The position numbers were made by a program, and so were the translations under genes. This document shows, piece after piece, positions 1 through 9,116 of a DNA stretch of 64,000 nucleotides; the stretch's first letter is position 1, and each line of letters starts with the position of its first letter. The DNA comes from GCA-2683825 sp965662355. GTDB taxonomy: Bacteria; Planctomycetota; UBA1135; GCA-002686595. The stretch lies in NCBI GenBank assembly GCA_965662355.1, contig CBFIHP010000012.1:118966-182965 (forward strand). Direction: 5' to 3'. The notes under the pieces are model-generated. The model was not told the origin of the DNA. It ran no database searches and saw only the letters and a program-made list of their open reading frames with translations.

Positions 1-159
1 GCGCACGAGGTCCCCCGGCCCGAGTGTGAAGGGCGTCGGTTCGACCTCGAAGGGGTCGGGCGGATTCGCGATGACGCTCTCCGGCAGCGGCGGTGCGTTG
101 CAGGCGGCGAGGGTGAAGACTCCGAGAAACAGGAAACGGCGAAGACTCGGAAGGCTCAT
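1..159 (-). CDS. Probable polysaccharide export lipoprotein (Wza-like), N-terminus only
   Basis: An ATG at 157-159 on the minus strand opens a frame that stays open for 53 codons to the window edge. The N-terminus has arginines, a hydrophobic core and a lipobox (Leu-Ala-Ala-Cys), so it should be an outer-membrane or cell-surface lipoprotein. About 25 residues later comes FTLGPGDLVR, which resembles the opening of the polysaccharide export (Wza/KpsD) domain, usually written LGPGD-L/V-L/I. A glycosyltransferase lies divergently beside it, which fits exopolysaccharide synthesis and export. The family call rests on one short motif because the rest of the gene is outside the window. The lipoprotein call is firmer than the family call. 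Confidence 0.55.
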   Translation of the reverse strand, partial: MSLPSLRRFLFLGVFTLAACNAPPLPESVIANPPDPFEVEPTPFTLGPGDLVR

Positions 160-241
160 GGGAGAAGAGGATAAGGCTGGGGGTCGGACTTTCCGAAACG
201 TATCCTCGCGTGGGTAAGACCATCGTTCGCGAAATCACCCC

Positions 242-1429
242 TTGAAGATCCTCTACCTGGTCACGGACGACTGGTATTTCCTGTCGCACCGACTGGATCT
301 CGCACGAGCCGTGCGGGACGCCGGCTGCGAGGTCGTCGTCTGCACGCGGGCCTCCGAGCACCGCCAGCGACTCCTAGATGAGGGATTTCGGCACCACCCG
401 ATCCGTTTTCGGCGCTCGGTCCTCGGGCAGGCGGCCAACCTGCCGCTCCTCACCCGCCTGACCCGGCTCTATCGCGAGGAACGCCCGGACCTGGTGCACC
501 ACGTTTCGTTCCTGCCTGTTTTCTTCGGCACCCTGGCCTCGCGCCGCGCGGGGGTTCCGGCCGTGGTCAACGCCGTGACCGGTCTGGGGCACGCCTTCAC
601 CGACGGCTCGCGCTCGCCCCTGCGCTGGGCGGTCGAACGCGCGTACCGCAGCGTGCTGAACCGCAGGAACTCGCTGACGATCTTTCAGAACGAGGACGAC
701 CGTCGTCAGCTGAGCGCGAGCGCGCACCGCCACACCTGCATCGCCGGATCCGGGGTCGACATCGAAGGCTTCCGTCTCCGCGAAGAACCGGGAGGCGTTC
801 CCATAGTCCTGCACGCCTCGCGCATGTTGTGGAGCAAGGGCGTTCAAGAATCCGTCGACGCAAGCCGGCTCCTGCGCGAGCGGGGCATCGACCATCGACT
901 GGTTCTCGCCGGTCGCTGCCACCCGGACAATCCGCAGTCGATCCCGGAGTCGACCTTGAAGCAGTGGAGCGCATCAGGTGCCGCCGAGTGGGTCGGTCAC
1001 GTCTCGGATGTCCCCGAGCTCCTGGCCTCGAGCACCGTCTTCTCCTTCCCGACGCGCTATCGCGAGGGCATACCGAAGATCCTGCTGGAGGCCGCGGCAA
1101 GTGGACGCGCCATCGTCACCGCGAACATGCCCGGCTGCCGCGATGTCATCAATCACGATGAGAACGGACTGATGGTTCCCGTCCGCGATGCCAGAAGCCT
1201 GGCCGAAGCTGTCGGCGCCCTGCTTCAGGATCCGGAAAAGCGCAAACGCCTCGGCGCCCAGGCTCGAAACGACGTCGTCGAGCGCTTCTCCAAGGAGATC
1301 GTCCAGCGCCAGACGCTCGATGGCTATGCCGAGCTTCTGAACGAACCGGCCCCGTGGGTCACGACGCCGGAACTCCCAAGGCTTGGGGACGCGGGGCAGC
1401 GACCGGGCGATCTGGCCGACCAGGCCTAG
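242..1429 (+). CDS. Glycosyltransferase family 4
   Basis: This 395-residue protein has the two-domain GT-B layout. The N-terminal half begins KILYLVTDDWYFLSHRL, as in GT4 enzymes with a Glyco_trans_4-type acceptor domain. The C-terminal half carries the donor-binding part, with HASRMLWSKGV near residue 185 and the E-x7-E element REGIPKILLEA near 275-285, followed by ASGRAIV. It should transfer a sugar from a nucleotide-sugar to a lipid-linked or polysaccharide acceptor at the cytoplasmic face of the membrane; donor and acceptor cannot be told. The start is a TTG with no clear ribosome site. It is divergent from the probable export lipoprotein at the window edge, so both may belong to one polysaccharide locus extending to the left. 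Confidence 0.85.
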   Translation: MKILYLVTDDWYFLSHRLDLARAVRDAGCEVVVCTRASEHRQRLLDEGFRHHPIRFRRSVLGQAANLPLLTRLTRLYREERPDLVHHVSFLPVFFGTLASRRAGVPAVVNAVTGLGHAFTDGSRSPLRWAVERAYRSVLNRRNSLTIFQNEDDRRQLSASAHRHTCIAGSGVDIEGFRLREEPGGVPIVLHASRMLWSKGVQESVDASRLLRERGIDHRLVLAGRCHPDNPQSIPESTLKQWSASGAAEWVGHVSDVPELLASSTVFSFPTRYREGIPKILLEAAASGRAIVTANMPGCRDVINHDENGLMVPVRDARSLAEAVGALLQDPEKRKRLGAQARNDVVERFSKEIVQRQTLDGYAELLNEPAPWVTTPELPRLGDAGQRPGDLADQA

Positions 1430-1462
1430 TGCGGCACCAGGAGGAGCGTTTCCGAGGTGACG

Positions 1463-2674
1463 CTAGCGACGTGGGGGCGGAACCCGGCCGGCCCTGACGT
1501 CCTTCTCGAAGTCGGCAACGATCTTGGCGAGCTCGTCGCCAAAGGCCTCGTCCTGCCAGGGCAGCATGCCGTCGATGGCCCCGATGCCCTTGCGATCCCG
1601 GGGACGTTGGTGGGCCAGGCCCAGGAGGACTTTGCGGTTCAGGACCAGGGAGGAGTCGATGCCCTCCTTGAGAGCGCGCCCTTTACGCCAGGCCTTGAGG
1701 CGCTCGTGCAACTCGGACTCGATCTCGTCCAGCGAGATATCGGAGCGCGAAGGTGCCGGGGGAATGCGGCGCAGCGGGCCCAGCTTCTCGGCCGCGTCGA
1801 TCGTGTCGAGAACCTCGCGGCCGAACTTGCGGACCTGACGGGGGGACAGCCCATCGCAGCGTTCGAGAGCACGTAGGTTCCTGGGACGCGCGCGCGCGAT
1901 CGCCACGAGTACGGGGTGGCTGAGGACCTTGAAGGGAGGGACGTCGCGATTCCTGGCCATGCGATCGCGCATGCAAAAGAGCTCGCGCAAGGTCTGCATC
2001 TCGAGCGGACGTAGACCGCGAGCGCCTTTGAGACGAAGGAAGTCGTTGGGCTGGAACTCGCGCAGGGGGGATTCGAGCCCTTCGAGTCGGCGGCACTCGC
2101 CCTCGACGATCATCAGTCGTCCGCGGTTCTCGAGTTCCTCGCGCTGCTCCTCGGCCAGGCGCTGAAGGTAGTGCGTGTCGAGCCGCGCATAGGCGATCTG
2201 CTTCGGTGTCAGCGGGCGCGCGGACCAGTCTGAGCGTTGCAAGGACTTGTCCAGCTCGACGCCGAAATGCTTGTTCAGGACCGACGCGAGCCCCGGCGAT
2301 TCCGAGCCCAGGGCGGCAGCCGCGACACGCGTGTCGAAGAGACCCGCGAAGGAGAAGCCGTAGTCGCGCTTCATGATCAGGACGTCGTACTCGCCGTCGT
2401 GGAAGATCTTGACCTTGTTCGGGTCCGCGAGAATCTTCCCCAGGGGCTGCAGATCGAGGTCCGCCAGCGGATCGACGAGGTAGTCGACCCCACCACCGGT
2501 GACCTGGATCAGACAGACCTTCTCCTGATAGCTGTAGAAGGAGTCCGCCTCGGTGTCGACGGCGATCTCGTCGACCTGGTCGAGCTCGGAAACGAGCTTG
2601 GCCAACCCGTGGTTATCTTCGATCAGCACCGGAGGCGGGAGCTTTTCCGGCGGTGTGGGTTGGTCGGGACTCAA
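1463..2674 (-). CDS. rnd: Ribonuclease D (DEDDy 3'-5' exonuclease with HRDC domain)
   Basis: The protein should trim the 3' ends of tRNA and other stable RNAs. The exonuclease domain shows ExoI as AVDTEAD, ExoII around HDGEYDVLIMKRDYG, and ExoIII as YARLDTHYL, which gives the DEDDy arrangement. An HRDC-type helical region follows (LKAWRKGRALKEGI). The frame stays open back into the upstream tRNA-Asp gene, which cannot be coding, so the start must lie after the tRNA. The first candidate is TTG at 2674, 7 nt past the tRNA CCA end; GTG at 2629 is also possible. The protein is about 403 aa or 388 aa accordingly. Sitting directly behind a tRNA gene, it may be co-transcribed with a substrate of its own activity. 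Confidence 0.88.
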   Translation of the reverse strand: MSPDQPTPPEKLPPPVLIEDNHGLAKLVSELDQVDEIAVDTEADSFYSYQEKVCLIQVTGGGVDYLVDPLADLDLQPLGKILADPNKVKIFHDGEYDVLIMKRDYGFSFAGLFDTRVAAAALGSESPGLASVLNKHFGVELDKSLQRSDWSARPLTPKQIAYARLDTHYLQRLAEEQREELENRGRLMIVEGECRRLEGLESPLREFQPNDFLRLKGARGLRPLEMQTLRELFCMRDRMARNRDVPPFKVLSHPVLVAIARARPRNLRALERCDGLSPRQVRKFGREVLDTIDAAEKLGPLRRIPPAPSRSDISLDEIESELHERLKAWRKGRALKEGIDSSLVLNRKVLLGLAHQRPRDRKGIGAIDGMLPWQDEAFGDELAKIVADFEKDVRAGRVPPPRR

Positions 2675-2680
2675 GGGGAA

Positions 2681-2757
2681 TGGCGAGGACGACGGGACTT
2701 GAACCCGCAACCCCCGGCGTGACAGGCCGGTACTCTAACCAATTGAGCTACGTCCCC
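2681..2757 (-). tRNA. tRNA-Asp (anticodon GTC)
   Basis: The minus strand folds as a full cloverleaf. The acceptor 5' strand is GGGGACG and pairs with CGTCCTC (one G-U pair). The D arm is GCTC/GAGT, the anticodon stem is CCGGC/GCCGG around the loop CTGTCAC, and the T arm GCGGG/CCCGT encloses TTCAAGT. The discriminator is G, and the CCA end appears to be encoded. The anticodon is GTC, decoding Asp GAC/GAT. Confidence 0.95.
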
Positions 2758-2851
2758 GCTCGAGGGGCGAGAGTATCGTCTCGAAGCCACCTCAAGGTCA
2801 ATCCCAAGGGCCAAACTTCTCGGGGTTTCGATAGGCCGCGGGAGGTGGGAC

Positions 2852-5440
2852 TCACCCGGTTCGGACGGCGCGCACCGCATCCATCCGATTCGAGCGCCAG
2901 ATCGGGTAGAGGGCGGCGAACACCGACACCAGAACGGCCCCGATCAAGGCGAAAACCAGCCATGCCCCGGCGCTGCGCAGCGGCAGGGCCAGCCCGGACA
3001 GCACGCGGAGAGAGGAAACGAGGACCGGCGTCAGCCCGACCCCGACGAGCAGCCCGAGCCCCCCACCGAAGAGCCCCAAGATGCTCGACTCGACGAGGAC
3101 CGACCCGGCGACCTGGCCGGGGGTCATCCCGAGTGCGCGCAGGACGCCCAGCTCCTTCTTGCGCTCGAGGGCCGAGAGTAACTGACCGTTCAAGACGCCC
3201 AGGCCCGCCAGCAGCGCCGTGAGGGCGAGGATGATGTCGAACAGCACGAAGTCCTTTTTCAGGTCGTCCAGCATGTGCTTTGTGATGTCCGGTCCCGAGA
3301 GCAGACGCAGACCGCGGGCCCCCGGGAAGCGCTCGCGCAGGGCCGTCTCCACGAGGGCGGTGTCGGCCTCTCGATCGAGACGCACGGAAACCACGTCGCT
3401 GGTGGCCGTGGGCACGCAGAAGTAACGCCGCAGGTGCTTCTCGTCGACGATGCCGTAGGCGCGCTCGTCGGGATGGAGGAAGTAGCCGTAGTCGTCGGCG
3501 ACACAGATGACGCTGAACCTCTGCTGACCATGGCCGGAGGTTTCGATCAGGACGACGTCACCAGCCGTAAGCCCGCGCTGGCGAGCCAGGCGCTCGGAGA
3601 TGAGAATCGTCTGCTCCTCGCGCAACGCGCGCGCCAGGGTCGGGTCGTCCTGGAGGGGGCCGTGCGTCTCCAGCTGATCGATGCGCTGTCCCAACAGTAG
3701 AAAGCTGACGAACACGCGTGCATCGCCGGATTCGACGCCTAGCACTTCGGGATATGGTTCGAAGGCCTCTTGCACATCGTCGAGCGCGAGATCCGGAAGC
3801 CCCTCGACCAGGACCTTCTTTGAGAGCGCGCATTCGGCCCACACCTCGATTTCGGCAGCCAAGCTGGAGGTCATGCCCTTCAGTCCACAGAAGGCCGCGG
3901 TAACCAGCGCAATGGCCGCGATCGAAGCGCCGATGCGCCCAGGGTTCTGCTCGAGATTGCGCCCCGCGAGAAGACCTGCGAGGGGATAGCGCTTCTTGAA
4001 CGGGCGCGCTGCCAGAGCTGTCAGGAAGGCCACGGGTTTCGGCGCGAACAATGGCATCCCGACCAAGGCGCCCAAGACCCCCAGCCCTATCGCGATCGTG
4101 GTCATGAGCGTGGGGTCGGCCCCGACCAGGGGCACGACCTGGAAGAACGCCAGCGGCACCACGAAGACCAGGAGCACGACGCTGAAGAGATGGAAGGACA
4201 CGCGCATGCCTCCTCGACGCCCCGGTTCGTCCCCGCGTAGTGCAGCGGACACATCGGTCCCACGCACGCGCAGGATCGGATAGACCGAACCGAGCAAGGC
4301 GATCCCGACCCCCAGAAACAGCAGCAGGCTGACGGTCTCCCAGGGCACTTCGATCAACGGGACGGAGCGCACCTGCACGCCGAGCGTCGTGATCCCGTAA
4401 TACAGGAGGAGTTTCGCGAAGCCGACCCCTCCGGCAAGCCCGAGGGCTCCCGCCGCTCCGGAGATCACCAGCGCTTCGGTGAAGAAGATCTTCGCGATCT
4501 GGCCTCGCGAAGCGGACAGCGCGTGCAACGCCCCGACCTCCTTCACACGCTCGACGAGCGACATCGAGAGCGTGTGGAAGATCACGAAGAGCCCCAGGAG
4601 GAGCGCAAACAGCCCGGCCATGCGCACACCGTTGCGAAAGGCACGTTCGTCGGCCAACTGGCCCACCGCTTTCGAGGCGTTGCGCTCGAAAGTGAAGCTC
4701 TTGGAAAGATCGGATTCCAGGGCCTCGAATTCGACCGCCTCGTCGCGGCGCACCCAGAACTGGGAGGCGATGAAGACGTTCTTCAAGAGGGTGCGCCCGG
4801 CGTCGTAGTCAGCCACGATGCAACGCCCGCCGGCCTTGCGTCCGATGCCCTCGGAAGCCAGCAAACCGACGACCCGGAATACCTCGGACATCGGCGTGGC
4901 CTTGGCCATGCTCAGCTCTTGCATCAGGCCCTCGATGCAGATCTGTTTGGCGGCCTTGGCCGGCGGTGCCAGCAACACCTCGGAACCGATGCCCAGTCCG
5001 AGATCCTGCGCCAACTTACGCCCGACCAAGAGGCCTCTGCCATCCGCGCCGAGATCCTCGCCCTCGTCGACGTGATAGACGCCCAGGGCGGGTCCCGAAC
5101 CGGCCTCCAGGGCCACCATGCGCACGCGCGCGGTCTTGTCTCTGGTATCGCCGACTTTGCGGAGGCGCACATCGTTCTGGAAGAAGGCGGCCACGCCGGC
5201 AACGCCCTCCAGATCGAGCAGCTCTTGCCGCGGGTCCGACACGTCGGTCGAGGGCCGCACCTCGAGGTCGGCACCCCAACCGGGATCGAGCCGCTGCGTG
5301 CGACTGAGCACGGTCGCGTGGTCCAGTGTGAATACGGCGACGACCGTGGCAATGCCGACGGCGACGCCGAGGATCGAGAAGATCGTCCGTCCAGGATGTC
5401 CGCCGAGGCTCCGGCGAGCGATGGTCGCGGTTAGACCCAT
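2852..5440 (-). CDS. ABC transporter permease, double FtsX type
   Basis: This 862-residue membrane protein has an N-terminal transmembrane helix preceded by ARRSLGGHPGRTIFS, a large extracytoplasmic MacB_PCD-like region, and a first FtsX block of helices near residues 280-400. A second block contains a helix near 500 (GASIAAIALVTAAFCGLKG), another extracytoplasmic region and a final FtsX block (735-855) containing ERKKELGVLRALGMTPGQV, the coupling-helix motif of this family. Permeases with two such halves serve lipoprotein-release or peptide/lipid export systems rather than import. The ATPase gene lies 8 bp upstream on the same strand, so the two form one transporter operon. The substrate cannot be inferred. 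Confidence 0.88.
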   Translation of the reverse strand: MGLTATIARRSLGGHPGRTIFSILGVAVGIATVVAVFTLDHATVLSRTQRLDPGWGADLEVRPSTDVSDPRQELLDLEGVAGVAAFFQNDVRLRKVGDTRDKTARVRMVALEAGSGPALGVYHVDEGEDLGADGRGLLVGRKLAQDLGLGIGSEVLLAPPAKAAKQICIEGLMQELSMAKATPMSEVFRVVGLLASEGIGRKAGGRCIVADYDAGRTLLKNVFIASQFWVRRDEAVEFEALESDLSKSFTFERNASKAVGQLADERAFRNGVRMAGLFALLLGLFVIFHTLSMSLVERVKEVGALHALSASRGQIAKIFFTEALVISGAAGALGLAGGVGFAKLLLYYGITTLGVQVRSVPLIEVPWETVSLLLFLGVGIALLGSVYPILRVRGTDVSAALRGDEPGRRGGMRVSFHLFSVVLLVFVVPLAFFQVVPLVGADPTLMTTIAIGLGVLGALVGMPLFAPKPVAFLTALAARPFKKRYPLAGLLAGRNLEQNPGRIGASIAAIALVTAAFCGLKGMTSSLAAEIEVWAECALSKKVLVEGLPDLALDDVQEAFEPYPEVLGVESGDARVFVSFLLLGQRIDQLETHGPLQDDPTLARALREEQTILISERLARQRGLTAGDVVLIETSGHGQQRFSVICVADDYGYFLHPDERAYGIVDEKHLRRYFCVPTATSDVVSVRLDREADTALVETALRERFPGARGLRLLSGPDITKHMLDDLKKDFVLFDIILALTALLAGLGVLNGQLLSALERKKELGVLRALGMTPGQVAGSVLVESSILGLFGGGLGLLVGVGLTPVLVSSLRVLSGLALPLRSAGAWLVFALIGAVLVSVFAALYPIWRSNRMDAVRAVRTG

Positions 5441-5448
5441 GGTTACGA

Positions 5449-6192
5449 TCAGATCGAGAGCGCTGCGAGCGCCTCGTGCACGTCCTCGACGGGAATGTTC
5501 GGACCCTTCAAGCGACGCTCTTGCGATATCCGACCGTCGACCAGAAACAGCACCTCGTCGGCGAAAGCCGCATCCCGCGGGTTGTGTGTAACCAACAAGA
5601 CCGTGCGCCCGTCGTCATCGCAGACGCCGCGCAGGGTTTGCATTACATCCAGTCCGGCCTTCTGACTGAGGTTGCCAGTCGGCTCGTCGCAGAGGAGCAG
5701 GGGTTGGCCACCCGCCAAGGCCCGGGCGATGGACGTGCGCTGCATCTCACCTCCCGAGAGCTGGTACGGAAAGGCCTGCTTGCGTGCCTCGATTCCAAAG
5801 CGCTCCAGCAAGGGTGGCACGACCTCGTCTTGATCGGAGCTGGGCCGGCCGGCGATCGCCAGGGGCAACCCGATGTTCTCGGTGACATTCAGGTTGGATA
5901 GCAGGTTGAAGAACTGGAACACGTACCCCACGGTTCGACGCCGCAGGAGTGTTCGCGCGCGTAGGGAGAGATCGCTCATCGTCTCGCCCGACAGCTCGAT
6001 GGTGCCGGCGCTGGCCTCGTCGAGTCCAGAGATGATGTGCAAGAGGGTCGTCTTGCCCGACCCCGAGGGGCCCATGATGCAAACGAACTTGCCCACCTCG
6101 ACGTCGAACGAGACGCCGCGCAAGACCGTCTCTTGACTGGCCTTGTCCCCATACACCTTGACGAGGTCGCGGATGCTACAGATGGGAGCCAT
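5449..6192 (-). CDS. ABC transporter ATP-binding protein (LolD/MacB type)
   Basis: This 247-residue ATPase energises the permease encoded 8 bp downstream. Walker A is GPSGSGKTT (about residues 40-48), the signature is LSGGEMQR (about 145), and Walker B is LLLCDEPTGNLS. The sequence belongs to the group that pairs with FtsX-type permeases (LolD, MacB, FtsE). The start ATG lies 12 bp after the stop of the QueC-MazG gene, so all three genes may be on one transcript. Confidence 0.92.
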   Translation of the reverse strand: MAPICSIRDLVKVYGDKASQETVLRGVSFDVEVGKFVCIMGPSGSGKTTLLHIISGLDEASAGTIELSGETMSDLSLRARTLLRRRTVGYVFQFFNLLSNLNVTENIGLPLAIAGRPSSDQDEVVPPLLERFGIEARKQAFPYQLSGGEMQRTSIARALAGGQPLLLCDEPTGNLSQKAGLDVMQTLRGVCDDDGRTVLLVTHNPRDAAFADEVLFLVDGRISQERRLKGPNIPVEDVHEALAALSI

Positions 6193-6204
6193 GGTTCGTC
6201 CGTT

Positions 6205-7842
6205 CTATGTGTGCTCGTTCTTGTGTTCGGATACGGAAGCCGTGCGCAGCTTCGCGCGCTGCCAGGCCGCGATCAGTGCGTCCAGGCCGTGTTCGGACAG
6301 GGGTCCCCCGACTTCCTCTTCCATGCTTCGGAAGCGACGCTCGTAGCGGCGTAGGGCGCGCTTGGCGGCACTCTCCGGGTCGACCTTCAGGTAACGCCCC
6401 AGAAAGGCCCCCGCCAGGAGCACGTCGCCCAGCTCGCTCTCCACGCGATCGGGGTCGGGTTCTTCATCGGCCAGAACCTCCGACAGCTCTTCCACTTCCT
6501 CGCGCAGCTTGGCGAAGGCCCCCGCCATGTCGTTCCACTGGAAGCCGGCCGAGATGGACTTCGCCGCCACGCGATCGGCCCGCTGGAGCGCCGGCAGGGC
6601 CACGGGAACCCCTGCCAGGGCACTGGAATCGATCTTCTTCGTGCGGCGCTCCGCCTGCTTGATCTTCTCCCAGTTCTTGATCGCCACTTCCGAGCCGTCG
6701 ATCTCGATGTCGCCGAAGACATGGGGATGGCGGCGGATCAACTTGTCACCGACGGTCTGGGCGATGGCGGCGAGATCGAAGCGGCCGTCCTGCTTGGCGA
6801 TCTTCGCGATCAGGCAGATGACCATGAGCAGGTCCCCCAGTTCCTCGATCGTGTTCGCTTCACCTTCTTCGCTCCCGCCGTCTTCGGTCTGGGGCGCGCC
6901 TTCCGCAAACTCCTCGATCGCTTCCACGGCTTCGAAGGCCTCTTCGACGAGCGAGGAGGCCATGCTCTCGACGGTCTGTTCGAGATCCCACGGGCACCCG
7001 TCGGGAGCCCGCAAGCGATCGATGATGGCCAGCAGTCGGGCGAAGGCATCGAGGTCCACAAGGCCGCTCGGTAGCGGCTCCTGAAGCGGACGCGGGCCAC
7101 CCGGACCCGACCTGGTCCCGGAGTCGGCATAACCCACCGGATCGGACAGGCCGGCCTCGCGAAAACCACGCAAACGCAAGAGGCAAGCGTCGCAGGCTCC
7201 ACACGAGAGTCCCTCCTCTGGGTCATAGCAGGACAGGGTCAGGGCGAGGTCGACATCCAGCTCGGCCGCTCGCAAGACGATCTCGCGCTTCGACAACTCC
7301 AGGAGCGGCGCATGTACTCGAAAGCGCGCCCCGGACTCCGCCCCCGCAGCGGTGGCGACCTCGGCCAGGGCCTCGAAGGCGGCAAGGAACTCGGGCCGGC
7401 AATCGGGGTAGCCTGAGTAGTCGATGGCGTTGACCCCGAGAAAGAGGTCACGCGCCCCCAGGGTCTCGGCCCAGCCGAGGGCAATCGACAGAAAGACGCT
7501 GTTGCGCGCGGGCACGTACGTGACGGGAACCCCCGTGGAGATCTCGGCCTCCGCGCGCCCCTTCGGCACGTCGATATCGTCGGTCAGTGCCGAGCCACCG
7601 AGGGCGGAGAGATCGACCTTGACGATGCGGTGATCGCAGGCGCCCAGGGAACGGGCGACCCTGCCTGCCGCCTCCAGCTCGACCCTGGCTCGCTGGCCGT
7701 AGTCGAAGGAAAGGGCGTGGGTTTCGAAGCCGAGGGCACGGGCCTCCGCCAGGGTGACGGCAGAATCCATCCCCCCGGAGACCAGGCAGATGGCCCGCCT
7801 GGGCCCGGTACGGGTTCGTGTCGTGCTCGGGTCGGCGCTCAT
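6205..7842 (-). CDS. QueC-MazG fusion: preQ0 synthase plus nucleotide pyrophosphohydrolase
   Basis: One 545-residue open frame joins two enzymes. Residues 15-235 are QueC (7-cyano-7-deazaguanine synthase), which turns 7-carboxy-7-deazaguanine into preQ0 on the way to queuosine. They show the PP-loop SGGMDS (22-27) and a zinc site of Cys205, Cys214, Cys217 and Cys220. After a Gly/Pro-rich linker (about 240-260), residues 263-535 are a full-length MazG with both repeats: DGCPWDLEQT, EExxE as VEEAFEA, ELGD near 335, and a second EExxE/ELGD set near 460-490. MazG cleaves NTPs to NMP and PPi. Both halves keep their catalytic residues, so a broken gene is unlikely. No other queuosine gene is in the window. 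The fusion could serve preQ0 metabolism or simply link two housekeeping activities. Confidence 0.9.
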   Translation of the reverse strand: MSADPSTTRTRTGPRRAICLVSGGMDSAVTLAEARALGFETHALSFDYGQRARVELEAAGRVARSLGACDHRIVKVDLSALGGSALTDDIDVPKGRAEAEISTGVPVTYVPARNSVFLSIALGWAETLGARDLFLGVNAIDYSGYPDCRPEFLAAFEALAEVATAAGAESGARFRVHAPLLELSKREIVLRAAELDVDLALTLSCYDPEEGLSCGACDACLLRLRGFREAGLSDPVGYADSGTRSGPGGPRPLQEPLPSGLVDLDAFARLLAIIDRLRAPDGCPWDLEQTVESMASSLVEEAFEAVEAIEEFAEGAPQTEDGGSEEGEANTIEELGDLLMVICLIAKIAKQDGRFDLAAIAQTVGDKLIRRHPHVFGDIEIDGSEVAIKNWEKIKQAERRTKKIDSSALAGVPVALPALQRADRVAAKSISAGFQWNDMAGAFAKLREEVEELSEVLADEEPDPDRVESELGDVLLAGAFLGRYLKVDPESAAKRALRRYERRFRSMEEEVGGPLSEHGLDALIAAWQRAKLRTASVSEHKNEHT

Positions 7843-7894
7843 ACGCGGAGGTTAGCCCATTTCCACTGGGAGAAGGATCGGGTTCCGGGCTACA

Positions 7895-9097
7895 TTGAGC
7901 GGTCTTCAGCCACTCCCGCAACAGCAAACCCAAGCCCTCCTTCGCACCGTGAGAGCCCCGAACCGCGACCAAGTCCTAGACGTTCTTCGTACGATCCAGG
8001 ATCCAGACCTCTTCAAGGACATCGTGTCACTCGGTTTCATCACCGAGTGCACGGCAGATGCCGGCGACGTGAAGGTGGTGATCAACCTCACCACGCCCGC
8101 TTGCCCGGTCAAGGACCAGATGAAAGCCGAGGCCGAGACGAAGATCAAGGCTCTGGCGGGCGTGAAGAACGTGCAGGTCGATATGACCGCGGAGGTGCGC
8201 GGTCAATCCGGGCCGCCCCGCAAGATCGCCCCGAACATTGGCCACATCGTGGCCATTTCCAGTGGCAAGGGCGGAGTCGGCAAGAGCACCGTCACCGTGA
8301 ACCTGGCTGCGTCACTGGCGCAGACCGGTGCGCGGGTCGGCATTCTCGACTGTGATGTCTACGGCCCCGATATTCCGATGATGATGGGCCTGACGGGCGA
8401 GCCGGAAGCCGTCGCGAACAAGTTGATCCCCAAGGAACGCCACGGGGTGAAGACCATGTCGATCGGTTATCTGCTGGCCGATGACAAACCGGTCATCTGG
8501 CGTGGCCCGATGATCCACAAGCTCCTCGAGCAATTCCTCGCGGATGTCGAATGGGGCCAGCTCGACTACCTGCTCGTCGACATGCCCCCGGGCACCGGCG
8601 ATGCCCAGCTTTCCCTGGCGCAGATCGTGCCGCTCTCGGGTGGCGTTCTGGTCACGACGCCCCAGGCGGTTTCGGCTTACGACGTATCGAAGGCCGTGGG
8701 CATGTTCAACCAGGTCAACGTGCCGATCCTCGGCATCGTCGAGAACATGGCCGGCTTCGCAGTGTCGGGCAAGGTCGCTGGCGCCGGTGGAGCGAAAATG
8801 AGCCTGGATACCGGCAAGGGAATCGAAGAGCTCACGCTGGATGACGAGGGGAATTTCGAAACGCTCGTGCACATCTTCGGTGCCGGAGCTGCCGAGAGGC
8901 TGGCGGAGAAGTACGAATTCCCGGTCATCGGCCGCATCCCCTTGAACCCCATCGTGCGTGTCGGTGGCGATGGTGGCGATCCGATCACGATAACGCAGCC
9001 GGATTCCCTGGTCAGCAGGGAGTTCGCGTCGATCGCCGGGCGCTTCGCACAGAGGCTGGCGATTCAGGAGCACCGGGCGTTGCCCGTACTCCAGTAG
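7895..9097 (+). CDS. mrp: Mrp/ApbC-type P-loop ATPase (Fe-S carrier family), CxxC motif missing
   Basis: Residues 24-105 form an MIP18/DUF59 domain (RTIQDPDLFKDIVSLGF). The rest is a deviant Walker A ATPase with SGKGGVGKST at 123-132 and DMPPGTGDAQLSL further on. This is the Mrp/NBP35 architecture that carries Fe-S clusters to apoproteins. The conserved C-x-x-C, normally just after the ENM motif, is absent: here ENMAGFAVSGKVAG runs into an insertion of about 35 residues before IFGAGAAERLA. The only cysteines are in or near the DUF59 domain and in ILDCDVYG. TTG at 7895 gives the longest form; GTG at 7949, just before the conserved domain, is a good alternative. It is divergent from the QueC-MazG gene across 52 bp. 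Confidence 0.88.
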   Translation: MSGLQPLPQQQTQALLRTVRAPNRDQVLDVLRTIQDPDLFKDIVSLGFITECTADAGDVKVVINLTTPACPVKDQMKAEAETKIKALAGVKNVQVDMTAEVRGQSGPPRKIAPNIGHIVAISSGKGGVGKSTVTVNLAASLAQTGARVGILDCDVYGPDIPMMMGLTGEPEAVANKLIPKERHGVKTMSIGYLLADDKPVIWRGPMIHKLLEQFLADVEWGQLDYLLVDMPPGTGDAQLSLAQIVPLSGGVLVTTPQAVSAYDVSKAVGMFNQVNVPILGIVENMAGFAVSGKVAGAGGAKMSLDTGKGIEELTLDDEGNFETLVHIFGAGAAERLAEKYEFPVIGRIPLNPIVRVGGDGGDPITITQPDSLVSREFASIAGRFAQRLAIQEHRALPVLQ

Positions 9098-9116
9098 CGA
9101 ACTCGAGTCGCCGCGG

